From: Thalassotalea sp. LPB0316 | Lineage (GTDB): Bacteria; Pseudomonadota; Gammaproteobacteria; Enterobacterales; Alteromonadaceae | NCBI RefSeq assembly: GCF_014898095.1 | Contig: NZ_CP062946.1 | Span: forward strand, 2,046,001 to 2,110,000 | Direction of reading: 5' to 3' | DNA: 64,000 nt | Part shown: piece after piece, positions 19,537 to 29,154 of the stretch | How the letters are laid out: each line of letters starts with the position of its first letter | How positions within the stretch are numbered: position 1 is the first letter of the stretch | The notes under the pieces: model-generated | What the model saw: only the letters and a program-made list of their open reading frames with translations | Told to the model about the DNA's origin: nothing | Databases searched by the model: none | Made by a program: the position numbers and the translations under genes

Positions 19537-19854
19537 GGTTTTTAATTCCGAATAAAGTTAATAAATCTAATAGATTTTCAGGGCTTTATTCTTTGAACGA
19601 AAAAACAATCACAGACCATTTTTTCTCTGCACCATGTCTTTATTCCTTTTTCTCACAAAGGGATATCAAGGTAAAAGAATGTCGCCCTTATCTACGGTGT
19701 AAATTTTAGGGCTACACTAGCAAAAGTTAAACTGACATTTTATAATGTTTGTCATTAGAAAAACTAATGAATAAGGTTTGCTGTTAAATTGTTTTTGCAT
19801 ATCTATTCATTGATCTTGTTTAGTTATTTATACGTTAATGTTTGAAGGTAAAAG
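19537..19854. other. Gene-free intergenic region between small exported gene and LysR gene
   Basis: 318 bases of AT-rich sequence between divergent genes. It presumably holds both promoters. I see no repeat, RNA fold or operator that I can support. Confidence 0.5.
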
Positions 19855-20778
19855 ATGGCTGCACGGTTACCCCCATTAAATGCATTGCGCGCATTTGAAG
19901 CATCTGCGCGACACCTAAGTTTTACTAAAGCTGCAGAGGAGTTGTTTGTTACTCAGGCAGCGGTTAGTCATCAAATTAAAAGTCTTGAGGAGCATCTTGG
20001 CCTAAAATTATTTATGCGGAAAAATCGCGCCTTATTGTTGACTGAAGAAGGCCAATCTTACTACTTAGATATCAAAGATATTTTCAATTCGTTACACGAT
20101 GCGACAGAAAAACTACTTGCTCGCGGCGCAAAAGGTGCTATTACCGTGAGTTTACAGCCAAGTTTTGCGATTCAGTGGCTAGTGCCTAGATTAAATGATT
20201 TTAACAACTTACACCCTGACATCGATGTGCGTATCAAGGCGGTTGATCAACCTGATAATTCATTGACCGAAGATGTTGATATTGCCATTTACTATGGTCG
20301 GGGGCGTTGGTCGAAAGTCCATGCTCAACAACTGCATACCGAGTATTTGATACCCGTTTGTTCACCGCTGTTATTAGCGGGTAAAAAACCACTTAATAAT
20401 ACTGATGATTTACGACATCACATTCTGTTGCACGATACCTCTCGTCGAGATTGGAAACGCTGGGTCAGTCAGGTAGGTGTGAAGGGAATTAATGTTAACC
20501 ACGGCCCAATTTTTAGCCATTCTTCAATGGTGTTACAGGCGGCCATTCACGGTCAAGGTATCGCTTTAGCTAATAGTTTTCTTGCTAAGGCTGATTTAGA
20601 TGCTGGTCGCTTAGTCTCGCCTTTTACCGAAGTGCTTGTGAGTAAAGACGCTCACTATTTGGTTTATCGAGCACATCAAGCTGAGCTTGGTAAAATAGAA
20701 GCGTTTAATAACTGGATGCTAGAAACCGTTGCCAAAGAGCAAGAAGTGATTGTTGATGGGCATTTAACTGATGAGTGA
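19855..20778 (+). CDS. LysR-family regulator, GcvA-like
   Basis: 307 residues. The N-terminal winged helix-turn-helix opens with RLPPLNALRAFEASARHLSF and AAEELFVTQAAVSHQIKSLE, which is the GcvA-type sequence. A periplasmic-binding-like effector domain follows (ITVSLQPSFAIQWLVPRLNDF). GcvA regulates glycine cleavage in E. coli, but many paralogues have other targets and no gcv genes are near. Its end overlaps the next gene's start by 8 bases, so it leads a four-gene run with tight overlaps. Confidence 0.85.
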   Translation: MAARLPPLNALRAFEASARHLSFTKAAEELFVTQAAVSHQIKSLEEHLGLKLFMRKNRALLLTEEGQSYYLDIKDIFNSLHDATEKLLARGAKGAITVSLQPSFAIQWLVPRLNDFNNLHPDIDVRIKAVDQPDNSLTEDVDIAIYYGRGRWSKVHAQQLHTEYLIPVCSPLLLAGKKPLNNTDDLRHHILLHDTSRRDWKRWVSQVGVKGINVNHGPIFSHSSMVLQAAIHGQGIALANSFLAKADLDAGRLVSPFTEVLVSKDAHYLVYRAHQAELGKIEAFNNWMLETVAKEQEVIVDGHLTDE

Positions 20779-21421
20779 GTTAATCCTTAATAACGCCAAA
20801 GCGCCTGTTGCTAACTTTGTTTTCGCCCATGGTGCTGGCGCAGGAAAAAAACATAGTTTTATGGAAAAAATGGCGACATTACTCGTTGAACAGGGGATTA
20901 ATGTGATTCGCTTTGATTTTCCGTACATGGCAAAGCGAGCAATCGATGGTAAAAAATATCCGCCAAATAAAATGCCAGTGTTAGTCGAAGCCTATCAAGC
21001 GATATTGACTGACATTGGCACAGAGTTACCGCTATTTATCGGCGGCAAGTCAATGGGCTCTCGTGTAGCGATGACATTGCTTGGCGAAGACGAACACATG
21101 AGTGAGCGTGTCACTGGCGCGATTTGCTTGGGCTATCCTTTTCATCCGCCGAAAAAGCCAGAGAAACATAGATTGGCACCATTGATGGTAAATCGTGTGC
21201 CAACGTTAATATGCCAAGGCGATCGCGATACGCTTGGCAATAAGCCAGAAATCGATAGCTATCTGCTTGCAGCGCATTATCAATTGATGTTTTTGCCTGA
21301 TGGTGATCACGATTTTAAACCACGAGTTCGCTCTGGTTACAACCAAGAGCAACATTTAGTGTCGGTTGCTCAAGCTATTCGTGGCTTTGTTGAACAGGTG
21401 GCAGGACAGGGAGCAAAATGA
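20771..21421 (+). CDS. Alpha/beta hydrolase, KANL3/Tex30-like
   Basis: 216 residues with the hydrolase fold. An oxyanion region FAHGAGAGKKHSF is followed by the nucleophile elbow GGKSMGSR (Ser94), an acid in QGDRDTLGN and a C-terminal catalytic His in PDGDHDFKPR. This matches the KANL3/Tex30 group (PF20408 type), whose bacterial members are uncharacterised. It overlaps the LysR gene before it and the DUF423 gene after it by a few bases, suggesting translational coupling. Confidence 0.8.
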   Translation: MSELILNNAKAPVANFVFAHGAGAGKKHSFMEKMATLLVEQGINVIRFDFPYMAKRAIDGKKYPPNKMPVLVEAYQAILTDIGTELPLFIGGKSMGSRVAMTLLGEDEHMSERVTGAICLGYPFHPPKKPEKHRLAPLMVNRVPTLICQGDRDTLGNKPEIDSYLLAAHYQLMFLPDGDHDFKPRVRSGYNQEQHLVSVAQAIRGFVEQVAGQGAK

Positions 21422-21810
21422 TGCTTGCAACTAATTTTGGCCGCTTTATGGCGTTGTTACCGATATTTATTGGCGTTAGCGGGTCTTTTTCTGTACTATT
21501 CGGCGCTTGGTTATCCCATGCGGGTCAAGGGTTATTACCTGCCGATATTGAGCGATTAAATCACGCTCATTTTTATCAGTTTTTACATACCATTGTTTTA
21601 TTGGTGTTGTACGTTGCATATCAATACCGTTCGCAGCTAATTATTGCCCTGAGCGCCTTGTTAATAACGATTGGCGTTATTTGTTTTAGCGGTAGCTTGT
21701 ATGTAAAAACATTTTCTTCCTATAGTGAAATCACGGTTATCGCACCTTGGGGTGGGATGAGTTTGGCATTAGGTTGGTTGGTACTTATTTTTTTAGGTAA
21801 ACGTAAATGA
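21418..21810 (+). CDS. DUF423 family membrane protein (YgdD-like)
   Basis: 130 residues with four membrane segments. The N-terminal GVSGSFSVLFGAWLSHA and the final APWGGMSLALGWLVLIFL are typical of DUF423. In E. coli ygdD is likewise between a gcvA gene and rlmM, which supports the call and the orthology of the run. ATGA overlaps join it to both neighbours. Function unknown. Confidence 0.88.
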   Translation: MMLATNFGRFMALLPIFIGVSGSFSVLFGAWLSHAGQGLLPADIERLNHAHFYQFLHTIVLLVLYVAYQYRSQLIIALSALLITIGVICFSGSLYVKTFSSYSEITVIAPWGGMSLALGWLVLIFLGKRK

Positions 21811-22895
21811 CGTGTATTGTCTTATATTGCCGTCCGGGCTTTGAAAAAGAGTGTGGCGCAGAAATCCAAGAAAAAGCCGCGTGGAACGAAGCTTTTGGCT
21901 ATATTGAAATTTTAAAGAAACAAGGGATAGTCCTTTATCATCTTTACAATGCAGAAGATGGTGAGAAGCTGATTGAAAAACTGCCACTTAAGCGATTGAT
22001 TTTTGCTCGCCAGTGGTTTTTATCGCTAACTGATCGCATCGAGTTACCCAGTAGTAATCGCGTTGAAGCGATTGTTGAAGCATTGGGTAATGAGTGGCAA
22101 TACGTTGATTTGCGGATGGAAACAGCTGATACCAATGATGGTAAGGCACTTTCAAAATTTTGTCGAAAGCTTGCCGTACCATTGCGCCAAGCGCTTCGTA
22201 AGGAGAAGATTTTAACTGCTCAAGGCGATAACGATGGTGCTAATTTACACGCGTTATTTCTATCTGGCCAAGAGGTGATTGTAGGTTATTCGTTAGGTCA
22301 CAATAGTTCGCCTCACCCAATGGGTATTCCGAGGTTGAAGTTTCCAAATCAAGCGCCAAGTCGTTCGACCTTAAAATTAGACGAAGCGTTTTTGTATTTT
22401 ATTCCGAAAAATCAGTGGGAAAGCCGTTTGTGCTCTGGGTTAAGAGCGGTCGACTTGGGCGCTGCACCAGGTGGTTGGACGTATCAACTCGTTCGCCGCG
22501 GTATGATGGTTTCAGCCATTGATAATGGCCCTATGGCAGAATCCTTAATGGATACCGGACAAGTCAAACACTACATGGCAGACGGCTTTAAATTTGTGCC
22601 AAGTAAATTAAACGTTTATTGGCTCGTCTGTGACATGATTGAAAGCCCAAAGCGCGTTGCTAAATTAATGGTTAAATGGTTATTGCACGGCTACTGTAAA
22701 GAAGCGATTTTCAATTTAAAATTACCGCCCAAGGGGCGTTATCAAGAAGTGGTTCAAGATATCCAATTGATCAAAGACGCTTTTAGCGAAGCTGGTGTGC
22801 AGTACGAATTATATGCTAAGCATCTATATTATGATCGCGAAGAAGTGACGGTGCATGCAAGGTTACTGAGCCCGCCGCCATTGGCAAGGTCTTAA
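21807..22895 (+). CDS. rlmM: 23S rRNA (cytidine-2498-2'-O)-methyltransferase
   Basis: Methylates C2498 of 23S rRNA. The N-terminal half holds a THUMP-like region, and the C-terminal half is an RrmJ/FtsJ-type SAM domain with VDLGAAPGGWTYQLV, followed by WLVCDMIE and the FNLKLP Lys of the K-D-K-E tetrad. 362 residues. It follows the gcvA-hydrolase-ygdD run with a 4-base overlap and is closed by a hairpin terminator. Confidence 0.94.
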   Translation: MTCIVLYCRPGFEKECGAEIQEKAAWNEAFGYIEILKKQGIVLYHLYNAEDGEKLIEKLPLKRLIFARQWFLSLTDRIELPSSNRVEAIVEALGNEWQYVDLRMETADTNDGKALSKFCRKLAVPLRQALRKEKILTAQGDNDGANLHALFLSGQEVIVGYSLGHNSSPHPMGIPRLKFPNQAPSRSTLKLDEAFLYFIPKNQWESRLCSGLRAVDLGAAPGGWTYQLVRRGMMVSAIDNGPMAESLMDTGQVKHYMADGFKFVPSKLNVYWLVCDMIESPKRVAKLMVKWLLHGYCKEAIFNLKLPPKGRYQEVVQDIQLIKDAFSEAGVQYELYAKHLYYDREEVTVHARLLSPPPLARS

Positions 22896-22910
22896 AAGCA
22901 CATATCAAAT

Positions 22911-22936
22911 AAAAAACGGCATTTAGCCGTTTTTTT
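22911..22936. terminator. Bidirectional terminator between rlmM and a diguanylate cyclase gene
   Basis: Stem AAAAAACGGC/GCCGTTTTTT with a 5-base loop. It serves rlmM on the plus strand and the converging cyclase gene on the minus strand. Confidence 0.85.
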
Positions 22937-22949
22937 GTGTTTGTTTTCG

Positions 22950-25091
22950 TTAGCCAACAGTATGTCGGGTTATTTGGTTTCTACCATTGGCCTTACTTTG
23001 GTAGAGCATTTCGTCAGCAATATTGGTGAGCTCTTCAAGGGGCTTGCTAAAGTCTTGGTTAATGTGACATAGGCCAATGCTGATCGTGACTTGGAATAGC
23101 TGGTCTTCGTGGTTAAAAATATGACTTTCAACTGCTTTTCTGAACTTTTCGAATCGCTGGTAGATTTTGTCGGCATCGCCGTTGATCAGTACGATATATT
23201 CCTCACCACCAAATCGAGCAATAATGTCGGTTTCGCGCTTAAAGTGGATGCGCAGTTGCTCTGCTAGGAAAATAATACATTTATCTCCCATTAAGTGACC
23301 ATAAACGTCGTTCACACGCTTAAAGTGATCGATGTCAAGCATAGCGATGGTGCAAGGGATATTTTCCCTCGTAGACAGCTGATATTGCGTTGATGCCAGA
23401 TCTTCAAAACTCATTCGGTTTAATAAGCCCGTTAAACCATCCGTTCGGGCTTTGAGCTCTAACTCCTGATTGAGCGCTTGAAGTTGTTGAGTTTTTTCTT
23501 CAACCTCCAATGCTAGGTGTTCTTGGTAACCTTGTTGCAATTTATAGGCTTGATTTAGTTTGTTGGACAAAAACTCAAACTCAGCAGGGCTATCCGGCGA
23601 AAGCTCCATGTTGAGGTTTGGCTCTTTGCGGCTGAATTGTTCGATAAGTTCAACAAGCGGGCTCGTTAGGCGCTTGGAAACGATCCTAGCGAGGAATAAA
23701 AACAACAAAATAATGGCAAATAAACTAAATAGAACGAGGTAAAAGTTACTGGTGATCACGGAGGTGATGACATTGGCCGGTTGGAATACATAAACTTTCC
23801 AGTTAACGGTGTCATTGTTTGACTGAAATAAATACTTGATATTATTAATAACAATTTCAAAATCTTTGGCGTTTGGCGCTTTTTCTTTGTTAAGTGCCGC
23901 TTGAAAACCGTCGAGCATTTCAGGTTCAGGAAATGAATGATAAATCGTTTTATCGCTACCATCTGTAATTAAAATAAACTCGTCGCTATTATCCCCCAAA
24001 ATTTCCCGTTCAAAATTGGCAAACTTTGGCAAGTTAAGCGATCCTTCAGCGATACCAATAAATGACTGGTTTACGATAACAGGGCTGCTGATTGCGATGA
24101 TCATATCTGAGCCAAAACCGCGACCTTGAAATACCTTAGATATATACGGTGTTAACGTCTGTTTCGGTTGGTTGAAATAATCTCGGTCTGTGACAAAGCG
24201 TTGCTCTTCTGGTAATTCAATATATTTTTCGAAGAAACTCGTTGGTGCGCCATGGGTAACTTTACCGCGTTGGTCGGTAATTAACATCGTAATAAAGCCG
24301 GGATATAGCGCTTGATATTGGTTTAAAATCGATTGCCGCTGTAACTGGGAAATGTCATTGGCTAAGGTACTTGCTAAGGCATCTACGGCAACTTGGTGAC
24401 GGACTACATATTGATCAATCACCGTTTCAAGCTCGTTAGCATCATTAGACAATTTTGCTAAGGTGACTTTCTCGAACTGACTCACTGACTTTTGCGTTAG
24501 CGATAATGCAATGATCAAGCTAGGTAAGATAATAGTGATCACACTAAGACGAAAAATTATCATCGACAACGATGGTCGATGCTGATTCATATTATGTCGA
24601 GTCGTTAAACTCGGTATGAAGTAATTTAAAGCGACCGCAATTGACGTATACATTACGCCATTTAGGATCTGCTTACTTAGAATCATCGCATTGGACTCTG
24701 CCGGCAAACCTTGTACTAGTAATATACTGTAAGTTATTGGCAAACCGATAAATAACCAGTAGAGAATATCGGCGTTGAGTAACCAAACGCGATATCGACT
24801 AAGGATTGCGACGACTACTAATTCTAAATTGAGTGTTAAAAAGAAATAGGGGTTGCCAGTTAAGTACCAAAGTGAGCCGTTGGTTATCGCAGAAGCTATC
24901 AACGCACTGGTAAAACCTCGCGTTAGTAAGCACAGGAAAACAAATGCTTGGCCTAAATGAAGCGTAAGTTGGCCGTATAATTCAAAGTTTAAATAGATAT
25001 TTGTTATCGCACCTAAGATACCGAAGCCGATACCATAGAGATATAAGTCAACACTTTTTAAATCTTTCCAAACTTTTTCTAATATTAACAT
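22950..25091 (-). CDS. Membrane-bound diguanylate cyclase with Cache-type sensor
   Basis: 713 residues. The N-terminal 165 residues form about six membrane segments. A further helix precedes an extracytoplasmic region of roughly 250 residues, which fits a double Cache sensor (RDYFNQPKQTLTPYISKVFQG; ISSPVIVNQSFIGIAEGSLNL). Then come a membrane segment near residue 450, a HAMP-like stretch, a coiled coil and a GGDEF domain. The active site is GGEEY at 628-632. RETD five residues upstream fits the RxxD inhibitory site, so product inhibition is likely. It should make c-di-GMP in response to a small ligand. It converges with rlmM. Confidence 0.88.
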   Translation of the reverse strand: MLILEKVWKDLKSVDLYLYGIGFGILGAITNIYLNFELYGQLTLHLGQAFVFLCLLTRGFTSALIASAITNGSLWYLTGNPYFFLTLNLELVVVAILSRYRVWLLNADILYWLFIGLPITYSILLVQGLPAESNAMILSKQILNGVMYTSIAVALNYFIPSLTTRHNMNQHRPSLSMIIFRLSVITIILPSLIIALSLTQKSVSQFEKVTLAKLSNDANELETVIDQYVVRHQVAVDALASTLANDISQLQRQSILNQYQALYPGFITMLITDQRGKVTHGAPTSFFEKYIELPEEQRFVTDRDYFNQPKQTLTPYISKVFQGRGFGSDMIIAISSPVIVNQSFIGIAEGSLNLPKFANFEREILGDNSDEFILITDGSDKTIYHSFPEPEMLDGFQAALNKEKAPNAKDFEIVINNIKYLFQSNNDTVNWKVYVFQPANVITSVITSNFYLVLFSLFAIILLFLFLARIVSKRLTSPLVELIEQFSRKEPNLNMELSPDSPAEFEFLSNKLNQAYKLQQGYQEHLALEVEEKTQQLQALNQELELKARTDGLTGLLNRMSFEDLASTQYQLSTRENIPCTIAMLDIDHFKRVNDVYGHLMGDKCIIFLAEQLRIHFKRETDIIARFGGEEYIVLINGDADKIYQRFEKFRKAVESHIFNHEDQLFQVTISIGLCHINQDFSKPLEELTNIADEMLYQSKANGRNQITRHTVG

Positions 25092-25173
25092 GAACTTAAC
25101 AATTAACTATCAATTCTTTATATAATATGATTTTTTGTAACAGAATAAAACTCTGAGCTGTTGCTAATGATAT

Positions 25174-25206
25174 AAAAAAAGCCGGCTCACAATGTTTGCC
25201 GGCTTT
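25174..25206 (-). terminator. Terminator of the isocitrate dehydrogenase gene
   Basis: Stem AAAGCCGGC/GCCGGCTTT (25178-25186 with 25198-25206) followed on the minus strand by a T-run. It lies 23 bases beyond the stop. Confidence 0.85.
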
Positions 25207-25228
25207 GATATTTGACACATTGAGGAGA

Positions 25229-26236
25229 TTATAATCTTTCGATTACTGCTTCAGTGAAGTCGGTAGTTCCGTGTGTACCGCCTAAGTCACGCGTCGTTCT
25301 GTCACCTGATTCAATCACGTCTTTAACAGCGTTGCGAATTGCGTCAGCTTTATCAGCCATACCCAAGTATTCGAGCATTTGAATCGCGGCTAAAATAACG
25401 GATGTTGGGTTAGCAAGGTTCTTACCGGCAATATCTGGCGCACTGCCGTGAACAGCTTCAAAAATAGCGCAATCTTTACCGATGTTAGCGCCTGGTGCCA
25501 TACCTAAACCACCAACAAGACCCGCACACAAATCAGAAAGGATATCACCAAATAAGTTAGTCGTTACGATGACGTCAAATTGCTCAGGGTTCATCACTAA
25601 TTGCATACAACAGTTATCAACGATCATTTCACTTGATTCGATATCAGGATAACGCTCGCCAACTTCACGTGCGACTTTTAAAAATAAACCTGAGGTTGAT
25701 TTTAAAATGTTGGCTTTGTGAACTGCGGTTACTTTTTTGCGACCTTCTTTGCGCGCAGTTTCATATGCAAACTCAACAATACGCTCTGCACCTTCACGCG
25801 TGATCAAACTCATTGCTTCAGCCTGTGCGCCGTCTTCTGTTACCGTTTGCCCTAAACCAGAGTACATACCTTGAGTATTCTCACGAATGGTAATGATGTC
25901 GATGTTTTCGTAGCGCGCTTTAGTGCCTTTAAACGATAGGACAGGGCGAACGTTAGCGTATAACTGAAACTGCTTGCGTAATGTTACGTTAATCGACGTA
26001 AAACCTTCACCAACAGGTGTCGTTAATGGGCCTTTTAACGTGATTTTGTTTTTTTCAATTAACTTCAAAGTTTCTTCAGGAACTAGCTCACCGTGTTTTT
26101 CAAGTGCAGTGAGTCCTGCATCAGCAAATTCATATTCAAAATCACAACCTGCTTTGTCTAATACTTTAAGAGTTGCATCGATAATACTTGGTCCGATGCC
26201 GTCACCTGGGATGACTGTGATAGTTTGTTTAGCCAT
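25229..26236 (-). CDS. NAD-type isocitrate dehydrogenase
   Basis: Oxidative decarboxylation of isocitrate to 2-oxoglutarate in the citric acid cycle. 335 residues, the length of the short NAD-linked class rather than the ~416-residue E. coli Icd. Motifs: VIPGDGIGP, the substrate-binding TRENTQGMYSGL segment, and the metal-binding VDNCCMQLV and GDILSDLCAG. The NAD-binding loop reads EAVHGSAPDIAGKNLANPTS. Isopropylmalate dehydrogenase is less likely given this loop and the absence of leu genes. A 20-bp palindrome lies 104-123 bases upstream of the ATG. Confidence 0.85.
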   Translation of the reverse strand: MAKQTITVIPGDGIGPSIIDATLKVLDKAGCDFEYEFADAGLTALEKHGELVPEETLKLIEKNKITLKGPLTTPVGEGFTSINVTLRKQFQLYANVRPVLSFKGTKARYENIDIITIRENTQGMYSGLGQTVTEDGAQAEAMSLITREGAERIVEFAYETARKEGRKKVTAVHKANILKSTSGLFLKVAREVGERYPDIESSEMIVDNCCMQLVMNPEQFDVIVTTNLFGDILSDLCAGLVGGLGMAPGANIGKDCAIFEAVHGSAPDIAGKNLANPTSVILAAIQMLEYLGMADKADAIRNAVKDVIESGDRTTRDLGGTHGTTDFTEAVIERL

Positions 26237-26339
26237 TATTTTACCTTTATTTGCTGTTAAGCAATCATGCTAGAAGAACGTGTAATGGTCTAACCACTAC
26301 AATTGCGGTGCTTTATATCACGCATAAGCGCTGTAAGCT

Positions 26340-26359
26340 AGCGTGAAAATTTTCACGCT
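26340..26359. promoter_or_regulatory. Perfect 20-bp palindrome upstream of the isocitrate dehydrogenase gene
   Basis: AGCGTGAAAATTTTCACGCT is its own reverse complement. It lies in the 245-base gap before the dehydrogenase gene and has no T-run, so an operator for a dimeric regulator is more likely than a terminator. The regulator is unknown. Confidence 0.5.
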
Positions 26360-26481
26360 TAATTACATTTTGCTCGAAAAGGTAGCACCAATTTAATAGG
26401 TTTTATCAGGCTAAAGTATAGAGTGTTAATTGTGGAACACTAATTTTTTTGTGTGATAGTGAGAATGGCAGGTGACACAGA

Positions 26482-26859
26482 TCAAAGTTGATCGAACATC
26501 TCGTGTGCGCTCTTGCCAATCCCCGTAAGAACACCGTCTTTAAATAGTAGGGCAGTGCACTCTTCAATTGTGGTGATACCGTCGGATTTTACATGGTGAG
26601 TACGGTAAAACATGACTTGGTAATTGCTGTTATCACTTTTTTTTGCTTCGGTGATATCTGGGCTACCGAGATCTGTTAGCGCTTGTTCAAAAGTGAATTG
26701 TTCAAGTTGCAACTTTCCTATGTATTGACGATTGTATTCCTCTCTGTCTTCCCATTTCATATTTGCGGGGTTGTCGTCGTAAAAAGTGACGACTAATGCG
26801 ACAAAAATAGCGTAAGAAACAAGTGCTAGGGCAATCAAAGAGATAACTTTTTTGTTCAT
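26482..26859 (-). CDS. DUF3192 family protein
   Basis: 125 residues with one N-terminal membrane segment (VISLIALALVSYAIFVALVV) that may anchor rather than be cleaved. The body shares the pattern YNRQ-I--L, then V-FYRT, SDG-TT--EC and L-FK-G-L with the lipoprotein gene at 35195-35557, which supports DUF3192 membership. These domains resemble outer-membrane assembly SmpA/OmlA-like folds in size, but the function is unknown. It stands alone between the dehydrogenase and xni. Confidence 0.75.
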   Translation of the reverse strand: MNKKVISLIALALVSYAIFVALVVTFYDDNPANMKWEDREEYNRQYIGKLQLEQFTFEQALTDLGSPDITEAKKSDNSNYQVMFYRTHHVKSDGITTIEECTALLFKDGVLTGIGKSAHEMFDQL

Positions 26860-26934
26860 AATAAGAAAATGGCAAAGGAAAAAATAAAGCCATAGAATAG
26901 CGCTTCAATTTGTTAATGAAAAGTTTTTTCTAGT

Positions 26935-27747
26935 TTAACTAGGTGAGCGAGTTGGCAGTCGAATATCTTTTAAATTAAACCCTAGCGGAATGTCTTGTTT
27001 AAGCGTTAATAATTGGCGGCTCAAGGTTAAGTTTTCTTGGCATTTGTCGAGTTTTTTCTTGATCGAAGGTTTCAATTGCTCGGCATTTTTGAGCGCTGCT
27101 ATCGAACCGTATTCATCGAGCAGTTGGGCAGCTGTTACTTGGCCAATACCTTCGACACCGGGGATTTTGTTCGTGGTATCGCCGGTTAGACTCCATAAGT
27201 CGAGTAACTTATTGGGGCTAACGGAAAATTTTTCAGCGACATATTGCTCATCTAAATAGCGACGATTAAAGTAATCAAAGACCTTGATATTGTCATTGAG
27301 CAACATTAAAAAAGCTTTGTCGGTTGACACTATGGTGACGTCTTGATTGCGCAGCGCCACTTTGATCGACAAGGTTGCAATAACGTCGTCGGCTTCATCC
27401 TCTTCAGGCACGAGAGAGTCAACACCTAATTCGAGAAACACATCTTGAATGTCGTTCATTTTATCACTCAAGTGACTCGGCATTTTAGCCCGACCTTTTT
27501 TGTAATCGGGGTAAATATCGTAGCGAAAACACGGTACCTCGCTGTCAAATACCGCAAGCGCATGCGTTGGCTTGAGTAGCCCCAGAATATTGCTTAGCGC
27601 TTGTGAACAAGCTTGCACAGTGTTGTGCAAAACTTGCTGTTGAGTGTTTGGCGCAAGTTCACCATTGAACAGAAACGGCCGTTCTTGTACGGCATAAATC
27701 CGTCTGATTAAATTCAATGCATCAATTAAGACAACATGCGCTGACAC
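26935..27747 (-). CDS. xni: Flap endonuclease Xni (exonuclease IX)
   Basis: 270 residues, homologous to the 5'-3' exonuclease domain of DNA polymerase I. The N-terminus is VVLIDALNLIRRIYAVQ. Acidic clusters EEDEADDVIATL and STDKAFL fit the PIN-like metal site, and the helix-hairpin segment TNKIPGVEGIGQVTAAQLLDEYG binds DNA. Start codon GTG at 27747, just after the ppnN stop and preceded by AGGAGAG. Co-transcribed with ppnN, as in E. coli, where xni and ygdH are close neighbours. Confidence 0.92.
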   Translation of the reverse strand: MSAHVVLIDALNLIRRIYAVQERPFLFNGELAPNTQQQVLHNTVQACSQALSNILGLLKPTHALAVFDSEVPCFRYDIYPDYKKGRAKMPSHLSDKMNDIQDVFLELGVDSLVPEEDEADDVIATLSIKVALRNQDVTIVSTDKAFLMLLNDNIKVFDYFNRRYLDEQYVAEKFSVSPNKLLDLWSLTGDTTNKIPGVEGIGQVTAAQLLDEYGSIAALKNAEQLKPSIKKKLDKCQENLTLSRQLLTLKQDIPLGFNLKDIRLPTRSPS

Positions 27748-27750
27748 TCA

Positions 27751-29109
27751 TTACTCTCCTACGATTTTGTAGCACGGGGTATACGTTGAACCCGGCAACT
27801 TCATCCTCGATTGTTCTACAAACGACTGTAACAGCTTGTCGACGCGTTGCATAATTTCTTTTTGTCCCGAAATATGAAACGGCCCGTTTTCTCGGATAGC
27901 TTTGATACCTTCTGCTTTTACGTTGCCCGCGACAATACCTGAAAATATCCTGCGCAGGTTTGCGGCTAATGTTTGGGTCGCTAATGATTTTTCAATAGCC
28001 AATGCGGCCATGTTTTCATGACTGGGATCAAATGGGTGTTGGAACTCATCATCAATGTGTAATGACCAATTAAAGTGATAGCCGTCGCCAGTTTTACTGC
28101 GATATTGCATAACTTCCTCAAGTCCTTTTTTAAGTGATTGAGCGACGGCTTTAGGATCATCAATAATTATTTGATAAAGCGATTGGGCTTCTTTTCCTAA
28201 TGTTGCACCAATAAAAGCATCAATTTCTTCAAAATAAGCTTTGCTTTCTATCGGACCTGTCAAAATGATCGGTAATCGTTGAGCGGCATTTTTGGGGTGT
28301 AGCAAGATACCCAAAATATAGAGCAGCTCTTCAGCGGTTCCCGCACCTCCTGGGAAAATAATAATACCGTGAGACAGCCGAACAAAGCCCTCGAGGCGTT
28401 TTTCAATATCAGGCATGATCACCAATTCATTCACGATTGGGTTAGGTGGCTCAGCGGCAATAATACTTGGCTCGGTCAACCCTAGGTATCGACCATCGCT
28501 AATGCGTTGTTTGGCGTGACCAATATTGGCTCCTTTCATAGGGCCTTTCATGGCACCTGGACCACAACCTGTGCAGATGTTAAATTTGCGCAGGCCAAGC
28601 TCATACCCCACCATTTTAGTGTACTTATATTCGTTGAGGTTAATTGAATGGCCACCCCAACAGGTGATCAAGTTGGCATTAGTTTCTGGTCTAATGGCTT
28701 TGGCATTGCGCAGGATATCAAAAACAATATGGGTGTTTTTGTCACTGGGTGAAATGTTCGGCAATGAAACATTCACGTAACGGAAATTGGTGTAGAGAAT
28801 ATCCCTTAAAACCGCACTTAAATGTTCTTTGATGCCTTTGATGATTTTACCGTCAACAAAGGCATCTTTAGGCGGGTTGTGGAGCGCGATTTTAATCCCG
28901 CGCTCTCGGCGAATGACATCAATCGCAAAGTCTTTATATTTATCAAAAATCTCTTCTGCATTGTCTGTGTTACTGCCAACATTGAGTACGGCAAGCGAGC
29001 AGTTTTTATACAGCTCGTAAAGGTTAGCATCGGTTTGCTTATGTAATAATTGGATCTCTAAATGGGAAAGTAGGCTAATACTTCCTACAGGATTAATTTG
29101 AACATGCAT
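27751..29109 (-). CDS. ppnN: Nucleotide 5'-monophosphate nucleosidase PpnN
   Basis: 452 residues of the LOG family (E. coli PpnN/YgdH), which cleaves purine and pyrimidine nucleotides to base and ribose 5-phosphate and in E. coli responds to (p)ppGpp. The LOG signature IFPGGAGTAEELLYILGIL and the upstream TGCGPGAMKGPMKGANIGH are intact. N- and C-terminal extensions of the PpnN type are present. It precedes xni on the same strand. Confidence 0.93.
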   Translation of the reverse strand: MHVQINPVGSISLLSHLEIQLLHKQTDANLYELYKNCSLAVLNVGSNTDNAEEIFDKYKDFAIDVIRRERGIKIALHNPPKDAFVDGKIIKGIKEHLSAVLRDILYTNFRYVNVSLPNISPSDKNTHIVFDILRNAKAIRPETNANLITCWGGHSINLNEYKYTKMVGYELGLRKFNICTGCGPGAMKGPMKGANIGHAKQRISDGRYLGLTEPSIIAAEPPNPIVNELVIMPDIEKRLEGFVRLSHGIIIFPGGAGTAEELLYILGILLHPKNAAQRLPIILTGPIESKAYFEEIDAFIGATLGKEAQSLYQIIIDDPKAVAQSLKKGLEEVMQYRSKTGDGYHFNWSLHIDDEFQHPFDPSHENMAALAIEKSLATQTLAANLRRIFSGIVAGNVKAEGIKAIRENGPFHISGQKEIMQRVDKLLQSFVEQSRMKLPGSTYTPCYKIVGE

Positions 29110-29154
29110 AAACGACTCCTTTTTCGACGATGATGACCATAAATTTGCCTCGGC

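Noticed and set aside
26340..26359. Rho-independent terminator in the palindrome upstream of the dehydrogenase gene
   Set aside because: There is no loop or T-run, and it lies upstream, not downstream, of the flanking genes.
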